A stretch of DNA of 55,897 nt, from assembly GCA_043820105.1 (NCBI GenBank), contig JBDREC010000081.1, forward strand, positions 1-55,897, written 5' to 3'. This DNA is from JBDREC01 sp043820105 [NCBI: Pseudomonadota bacterium] (GTDB taxonomy: Bacteria > Bdellovibrionota_F > JAHFAK01). Every line of letters starts with the position of its first letter. Position 1 is the first letter of the stretch. The translations under genes and the position numbers were made by a program. Positions 51,005 through 55,897 of the stretch are shown in pieces. The notes under the pieces are model-generated. The model had not been told where the DNA came from. It made no database searches and saw nothing but the letters and a program-made list of their open reading frames with translations.

Positions 51005-52000
51005 TTAATCATTCCCAGAATCTTCCTTCTTATCTGTTGATTGTGAAATTGATTGCCTCATATTTGTGTCTGCTTGAACATTTTTAAATTTTAAATAGTC
51101 CATAATTCCAAGGTTTCCTGATCTGAATGCTTCAGCCATTGCCAGTGGCACCTGGGCTTCTGCTTCAACTACCTTTGATTTCATCTCAATGACTCTTGCT
51201 TTCATTTCTTGTTCTTGAGCAATCGCCATAGCTCTTCTTCCTTCTGCCTTTGCTTGCGCTATTTTTTTATCAGCTTCTGCTTGAGCTGTTTGTAGTTGTG
51301 CTCCAACATTTTGTCCTACATCAACATCTGCTATATCAATTGATAGAATTTCAAAGGCTGTCCCTGCATCAAGTCCTTTTGCTAATACATTTTTCGAAAT
51401 TGAATCTGGATTTTCAAGTACTGCTTTATAGTCTATTGCTGAGCCTATAGTAGTAACAATACCTTCACCGACTCTGGCTACAACAGTATCTTCTCCAGCC
51501 CCTCCTACGAGTCTTTCAATATTTGCTCTAACTGTAACTTTTGCCAATGCTTTTAGCTGAATTCCATCTTTAGCTACAGCTGCAATTATTGGAGTGTGTA
51601 TAACTTTTGGATTAACTGACATTTTAACAGCTTCCAGCACATCTCTTCCTGCTAGATCAATGGCTGCTGCTCTATCAAATTTTAAATCTATATTTGCTTT
51701 ATCAGCGGAAATTAAAGCCATTATAACCCTTGGGACATGCCCACCTGCCAAATAATGTGCCTCTAGTTTTTCAATGGGAATATCTAGGCCTGCTTTAACT
51801 GCATTTATTCTTGGTTCAACAATTATTTTTGGTGGAATTTTTCGAAGTCTCATTCCAATTAAAGAAATAAGCTTAACATTGGCTCCTGATGCCCAAGCAG
51901 CTATCCAAAGCTGAACAGGAATTATCCAGGTAAAGGTGATTAAAAAGAAAAAGAAACCAACTAAAATTGCTCCTACCAGGAAGCCTGAGCTTACGACCAT
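51005..52000 (-). CDS. floA: Flotillin-like protein FloA
   Basis: Scaffold of functional membrane microdomains. AAGGAGTT precedes the ATG at 52000; the frame runs 33 codons further, but that part is a heptamer array. A membrane segment ([23 protein letters not shown]) is followed by [19 protein letters not shown] and the SPFH-like body, then an EA-rich coiled coil ([23 protein letters not shown]). 331 residues, as in FloA. Often next to an NfeD gene, which is not present here. Confidence 0.93.
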   Translation of the reverse strand: MVVSSGFLVGAILVGFFFFLITFTWIIPVQLWIAAWASGANVKLISLIGMRLRKIPPKIIVEPRINAVKAGLDIPIEKLEAHYLAGGHVPRVIMALISADKANIDLKFDRAAAIDLAGRDVLEAVKMSVNPKVIHTPIIAAVAKDGIQLKALAKVTVRANIERLVGGAGEDTVVARVGEGIVTTIGSAIDYKAVLENPDSISKNVLAKGLDAGTAFEILSIDIADVDVGQNVGAQLQTAQAEADKKIAQAKAEGRRAMAIAQEQEMKARVIEMKSKVVEAEAQVPLAMAEAFRSGNLGIMDYLKFKNVQADTNMRQSISQSTDKKEDSGND

Positions 52001-52018
52001 TGTGAACTCCTTTTTATA

Positions 52019-52078
52019 AGTGGTAAGTGGTATGTGGTAAGTGGTAAGTTTAGGCTTACGACTTACGGCTAATAACTT
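52019..52078 (+). repeat. Heptamer array AGTGGTA then ACTTACG
   Basis: AGTGGTA, AGTGGTA, TGTGGTA, AGTGGTA, AGTTTAG, GCTTACG, ACTTACG, GCTAATA in one register, upstream of the floA start. The second half is inverted in sense to the first. Confidence 0.88.
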
Positions 52079-52152
52079 AATATATTCAAAAGAAATCAAT
52101 ATAGTTGCATTAAATGAAAAGGAAAGAAAAAAATGAAATTAAGTTTTTTCTT

Positions 52153-52743
52153 TTATGGAATATAATGGTAGCCTTTTCCGTATATTTTAATAAGATCACA
52201 GTTTTCACTTTTAATTTTATCATTGAAATCTACAACTATTCCATTGGCATTTCCATCTTGATCACTCATAAAAGCAAAATAAAAAAGATTGCTAATTGCA
52301 TTTGGAGCTAATTTCCTGGATAGGCTACTGGCAATTCTTTGTAATCTTGTGAACTCTTGAGTAAAATAGGGAACTACAAATAAAGAAAAAGAATATAGAT
52401 CTCCTAGGTCTTTTAATAAGAGTTTGATTAGGCTTTGGTAACATGGAAAAGGATTTATATCTGTATTGAATAGATCACCATTTGGATCAAGAGATTCTGC
52501 ATTTAAATAATATTCAGTTAAATTGCTTAATTTTAGATTTTCATATTCTTTGCCATTAAAACGAATTGTTTCTATTTTTAAATTTTTAGGAATTGATGCT
52601 TTCCATACTTCTTCAGTCAATAAGTCAGCAAGCTCATTTCCTTCATTTGTTACCATGTCACATAGAATTGCAGACTGTGGAAATATATTGGATATTGTTA
52701 GAATAAGGAAAATACAAATCATATAATTGTTCAAATATTTCAT
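52153..52743 (-). CDS. Exported protein of unknown function
   Basis: A signal peptide (MICIFLILTISNIFPQ) and about 175 residues with no family I recognise. GLN-type helices (EFTRLQRIASSLSRKLAP) precede a tail with FAFMSDQDGNANGIVVDFND, a possible calcium loop (DQDGNANG). Two or three Cys are spaced widely. Its size and export resemble the protein at 43.7 kb, but the sequences are not clearly related. Transcribed away from pta. Confidence 0.55.
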   Translation of the reverse strand: MKYLNNYMICIFLILTISNIFPQSAILCDMVTNEGNELADLLTEEVWKASIPKNLKIETIRFNGKEYENLKLSNLTEYYLNAESLDPNGDLFNTDINPFPCYQSLIKLLLKDLGDLYSFSLFVVPYFTQEFTRLQRIASSLSRKLAPNAISNLFYFAFMSDQDGNANGIVVDFNDKIKSENCDLIKIYGKGYHYIP

Positions 52744-52891
52744 AATAATTATCCCTAAAAAAAAATTTTCTCCTTTATATCATACAATAACGCCCGGTGT
52801 CAAATGAAATCTGGGTGAAAACATTTGACTTTTTAGCATTAATCTGAAATTCAAGCCCACATTAAGTGCTAGTGGTAAATTATAAGTAATA

Positions 52892-52926
52892 CTTAACACT
52901 TACCGCTTACCACTTACCACTTATTT
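52892..52926 (+). repeat. Heptamer array CTTACCA
   Basis: CTTAACA, CTTACCG, CTTACCA, CTTACCA, CTTATTT in register, just upstream of the pta SD. Confidence 0.88.
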
Positions 52927-52942
52927 TACTGGAGGTTACCAA

Positions 52943-53938
52943 ATGGACATTATCTCAAAATTTAAAGCATTAGCTAAATCAAATAAAAAAAGAATCGTCC
53001 TTCCCGAAGGTTGTGAACCAAGGACAGTCGAAGCTGCTTCTATTATTACAAAAGAAGGGCTTGCTGAAGTTGTGTTACTTGGAAAAAGGGAATATGTTGA
53101 GAAAACAGCAGCTGATCATAATATTAATATTTCAGATATTACTGTCATTGATCCTGAAACTTCTGAAAAGCTCAATGAATATGCAAATACCTTTTATGAA
53201 TTAAGAAAACATAAGGGTGTTTCAGAAAATGATGCTATTAAGACCTGTAAGGATGAAATTTATTTTGCAACCATGATGGTGCATGCAGGTGATGCTGATG
53301 GCTTTGTTTCTGGTGCTGAACATTCAACTGGTGATACAATTAGACCACCTTTACAAATTATTAAGACGAAGCCTGGCATTAATTCTATTTCCTCATCCTT
53401 TGTAATGATTGTTCCAGATTGTGACTTAGGTGATGATGGCATGTTCATTTTTGCAGATTGTGCAGTTAATCCAAATCCAACAGCTGAACAGCTTGGTGAA
53501 ATCGCTGTGGCTTCTGCTGAAACAGCTCGTGTACTATGTCAAATGGATCCAAGGGTTGCCATGCTTTCATTTTCAACAAAAGGTTCAGCTAAACATGAAT
53601 TAGCTGATAAAGTTATTAAGGCAACAGAAGTGGCTTTAAGCATTAATCCTGAACTTAAAATTGATGGCGAGTTTCAAGCTGACGCAGCTATCATTCATTC
53701 TATTGGAGTTAAAAAGGCTCCAGGAAGTAAAATCGCTGGTCAAGCAAATGTCTTAGTTTTCCCAGACCTTCAATCAGGAAATATCGCATATAAATTAGTT
53801 CAAAGACTTGCAAAAGCAGAAGCTGTTGGCCCAATATTACAAGGCTTGAATAAACCAGTTAATGATTTATCAAGAGGTTGTTCAGTTGAAGATATAGTTA
53901 ATGTCACGGCAATTACTGCAGTTCAGGCACAGGGATAA
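52943..53938 (+). CDS. pta: Phosphate acetyltransferase
   Basis: Interconverts acetyl-CoA and acetyl phosphate. KRIVLPEGCEPRTVEAA opens the PTA/PTB fold. DGFVSGAEHSTGDTIRP binds substrate, and GDDGMFIFADCAVNPNPTAEQLGEIA and GEFQADAAI are signature segments. At 331 residues it is the single-domain form without the N-terminal regulatory part. GGAGG precedes the ATG. ackA follows after 94 bp. Confidence 0.95.
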   Translation: MDIISKFKALAKSNKKRIVLPEGCEPRTVEAASIITKEGLAEVVLLGKREYVEKTAADHNINISDITVIDPETSEKLNEYANTFYELRKHKGVSENDAIKTCKDEIYFATMMVHAGDADGFVSGAEHSTGDTIRPPLQIIKTKPGINSISSSFVMIVPDCDLGDDGMFIFADCAVNPNPTAEQLGEIAVASAETARVLCQMDPRVAMLSFSTKGSAKHELADKVIKATEVALSINPELKIDGEFQADAAIIHSIGVKKAPGSKIAGQANVLVFPDLQSGNIAYKLVQRLAKAEAVGPILQGLNKPVNDLSRGCSVEDIVNVTAITAVQAQG

Positions 53939-53944
53939 GGGACA

Positions 53945-54014
53945 AGTGGTAAGTGGTAAGTGGTAAGTGGTAAGTGGTAAGTGGTAAGAATATTCTTACC
54001 AGCAACTAGCAACT
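53945..54014 (+). repeat. Heptamer array, ten units: AGTGGTA x6 then AGCAACT
   Basis: AGTGGTA six times, AGAATAT, TCTTACC, AGCAACT, AGCAACT: exactly ten units in one register between pta and ackA, with a small TAAGAATATTCTTA palindrome at the word change. Confidence 0.92.
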
Positions 54015-54032
54015 TAAATAACGGAGTAAAAA

Positions 54033-55424
54033 ATGTTAATACTAAGCATAAACTCAGGCAGTTCTTCTGTTAAATTCATGCTATATGATTTTTTTAAGAA
54101 GCAGGCTTTGGCGACTGGATCAGTTGAACGAATTGGCATTGGTGATAGTTTTATTAACTATCACGCGATAGATGCTTCTCCTATTAAAATAAAAAAAGAA
54201 TGTGCTACACATAAAGAAGCAATTGAAGCCTTTATGGATACAGTTCTAGATTCTGAAATTGGTGTATTAGACGATCTTAATAAGATTAATGCTGTTGGAC
54301 ATAGAGTGGTTCATGGTGGTGAAAAATTTAAAAAATCTGTTTTAATTACTCCTGAGCTTATTCAAACTTTCAAAGATCTTTATGATTTAGCTCCTCTTCA
54401 TAATCCTCCTAACGTAGCTGGTATTGAAGCTGCAATGGAAGTTTTCCCTCAGGCAAAACATATGGCTATTTTAGATACAGCATGGCATCAAACAATGCCT
54501 GCCCATTCTTATATGTATGCTCTTCCTTATGAGTGGTATACAGACTATGGAATCAGAAGATATGGGTTTCATGGAACATCTTATCTCTATGTTGCAAAAA
54601 GAGCAGCCTTATTATTAGGCAAAGATCCATTGAAATGTAATTTGATTATTTTACACATTGGTAATGGTGTTTCAGCTTGCGCTGTAAAAAATGGCAGGTC
54701 ATATGATACGAGCATGGGCTTAACTCCATTGGAAGGTTTAATCATGGGAACAAGAGCTGGAGATCATGACCCAGCTATAGATTTTTTCATGATGGAAAAA
54801 GAAAATAAAAGCCCAAAAGACATGAATAATATTTTAAATAAAAATTCAGGAATACTTGGTATTACAGGTAAATATACAGACAGAAGAGATGTGGAAAACG
54901 CAGCAGAAGATGGTGATGAAAGGGCAAAGCTTGCAATTGAAATGGAAGCCTATAGAATTAGAAAGTATATTGGCTCTTATATGGCGGCCATTGGTGGCGC
55001 AGATGCAATTGTTTTTACAGCAGGTGTTGGTGAAATGTCTTATGTTATCAGAGAAAAAGCATTGCAAGATCTTGAGTTTATGGGAATTAAAATTGATCTT
55101 GTTAGAAATGCTTTAGCAAGAACTAGAAATGCTGAGACAGCCATTTGTACTCCTGATTCAGAGGTTAAGGTTTTTGTTATTCCAACTGATGAAGAAAGAG
55201 TTTTTATTGAAGATGTAGTCGCTATATTAGAAAATCGCTATGATGAACACACAAAATTTAGATATAGATTCCAATCACCAAGTTATGTAAATGAACAAAG
55301 AGAGCAAGAATTCAAAAAAGAATGCCGTTCAAATCCAGCTATGAGACCAATGCAGGTAAGACCTGTTGATTATCTGGATGAAGATGTTATTCCTGACCAT
55401 AAAATCACACCACATACAGATTAA
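54033..55424 (+). CDS. ackA: Acetate kinase with C-terminal extension
   Basis: Makes ATP and acetate from acetyl phosphate. LSINSGSSSVKFMLYD, GHRVVHGGEKF, AILDTAWHQTMP, YGFHGTSYLYVAKRA, HIGNGVSACAV and DTSMGLTPLEGLIMGTRAGD are the family signatures, and FTAGVGEMSYVIRE lies near the usual C-terminal part. After the normal end (IPTDEERVFIEDV) come about 65 more residues (RYRFQSPSYV, NPAMRPMQVRPVDYL), not found in E. coli AckA. 463 residues against about 400. With pta it gives substrate-level ATP. Confidence 0.95.
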   Translation: MLILSINSGSSSVKFMLYDFFKKQALATGSVERIGIGDSFINYHAIDASPIKIKKECATHKEAIEAFMDTVLDSEIGVLDDLNKINAVGHRVVHGGEKFKKSVLITPELIQTFKDLYDLAPLHNPPNVAGIEAAMEVFPQAKHMAILDTAWHQTMPAHSYMYALPYEWYTDYGIRRYGFHGTSYLYVAKRAALLLGKDPLKCNLIILHIGNGVSACAVKNGRSYDTSMGLTPLEGLIMGTRAGDHDPAIDFFMMEKENKSPKDMNNILNKNSGILGITGKYTDRRDVENAAEDGDERAKLAIEMEAYRIRKYIGSYMAAIGGADAIVFTAGVGEMSYVIREKALQDLEFMGIKIDLVRNALARTRNAETAICTPDSEVKVFVIPTDEERVFIEDVVAILENRYDEHTKFRYRFQSPSYVNEQREQEFKKECRSNPAMRPMQVRPVDYLDEDVIPDHKITPHTD

Positions 55425-55449
55425 AAAGCTAACACCAATTATTTTTTAT

Positions 55450-55649
55450 GAAAATCTCAGGGAAGTTATTTTAAAAAGGGCATGCGCCCCAGTCGGCCCA
55501 CTCGGTCGGAAAAAGCTATTATTTTCTAATTTTTAAAGAGCTTTATTCTTACGCTTTTAAAAATAAGAAAATAATAACTTTTTCCTCCTTAGTTAGGCCT
55601 CCTTCCTGGCTTTTTATGCCCTTTTTAAAACAACTTCCCTGAGATTTTC
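55450..55649 (+). repeat. 200-bp foldback element (MITE-like)
   Basis: The outer arms (about 33 nt from 55450 and the same length ending at 55649) are inverted copies with one mismatch. A second inverted pair lies inside: GGAAAAAGCTATTATTTTCT near 55508 and its complement near 55590. A TTAT lies on both sides (55446-55449 and 55650-55653), a possible target duplication. No ORF. From 55650 to the end I see only AT-rich sequence with AATCAT/AATCCT hexamer runs near 55755-55785. Confidence 0.75.
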
Positions 55650-55897
55650 TTATATAAAAAATACGGATCATCTCCAATTTGAATACCTAAACAATAGAGC
55701 AGCAGTTTTCAGTTAAATCTGAGAAGAAGAACACAAAAAATCATTAACCTCATCTTAATCCTAATCATAATCATAATCCTAAGATTAATCCAATGGTTTC
55801 ATGTATAGAAATATTTATTTCAATTTTAATATCATGGAATAGATAGAACAGTGTTTTATATTTTCAGAATAATTATTCTTGGTGGGTACTCAAAATG

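Noticed and set aside
52000-52099. 33-codon N-terminal extension of FloA
   Set aside because: It is a translation of a heptamer array. The ATG at 52000 has a strong SD and gives the normal FloA start.

Overview
The window is a 55.9 kb, AT-rich stretch of bacterial chromosome. Supporting evidence for a Gram-negative host is an OmpA-type lipoprotein, an outer-membrane beta-barrel, several lipoproteins and DsbD. The gene set suggests an anaerobe or microaerophile: superoxide reductase, rubrerythrin, rubredoxin, ferritin, DsrMK-like redox subunits, and the Pta/AckA acetate pathway. The content resembles Desulfobacterota or other 'deltaproteobacteria', but the taxon cannot be fixed from this window. 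The standard genetic code fits all genes.

Layout. 1-3.5 kb is a decayed region: a sigma-54 activator broken by three indels in A-runs, a PepT-like remnant, and an intact Fic gene with a strong palindromic operator and a probably leaderless promoter. It abuts the 3' end of tRNA-Asp. 3.7-17 kb holds a MoeA-like protein, two tandem OppA-like lipoproteins, a histidine phosphatase, a ZIP transporter, a HAD phosphatase, a lipoprotein with a (DG)36 tract, OsmC, a CydA-like protein fused to cytochrome c, a porin, an OmpA lipoprotein, a thioredoxin-like protein and a broken S41-like gene. 17.3-21.5 kb (minus strand) is a sulfur-relay locus: DsrE2-like, TusA, DsrM-like, DsrK-like. 21.8-31.9 kb is a redox and iron block: a DAACS symporter, desulfoferrodoxin, rubrerythrin, a two-component cluster, rubredoxin, three ferritin-fold proteins, an ArsR regulator, a PAS-sigma-54 activator and CysE. 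32.1-33.5 kb has a DnaA-box-rich gap, a Cys-rich RiPP-precursor-like ORF and RsfS. 33.6-43.3 kb: a matrixin protease pair, DsbD, RpoH, IspG, a U32 peptidase and a GAF/HD-GYP protein. 43.7-52.7 kb (minus strand): dxr-cdsA-uppS-frr-pyrH-tsf-rpsB and a FloA pair. Then pta-ackA and a 200 bp foldback element.

Two genome-scale signals stand out. First, more than 20 gaps between genes hold short tandem arrays, nearly all with a 7-nt period. Their words differ (AGTGGTA, AATAATC, GAAAATT, GCTATCA, GTATTCA, AGCAACT and others). In several arrays the 7-nt register runs on unbroken for about 70 bp while the word changes, and many arrays are paired as inverted arms. Second, four sites match the sigma-54 -24/-12 promoter. 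Two of them (before desulfoferrodoxin and ferritin) carry TGTTTCA/TGAAACA inverted repeats about 90 bp upstream. The gene for a Cys-containing PAS sigma-54 activator lies in the same block, which suggests a sigma-54 oxidative-stress, iron and sulfur regulon.
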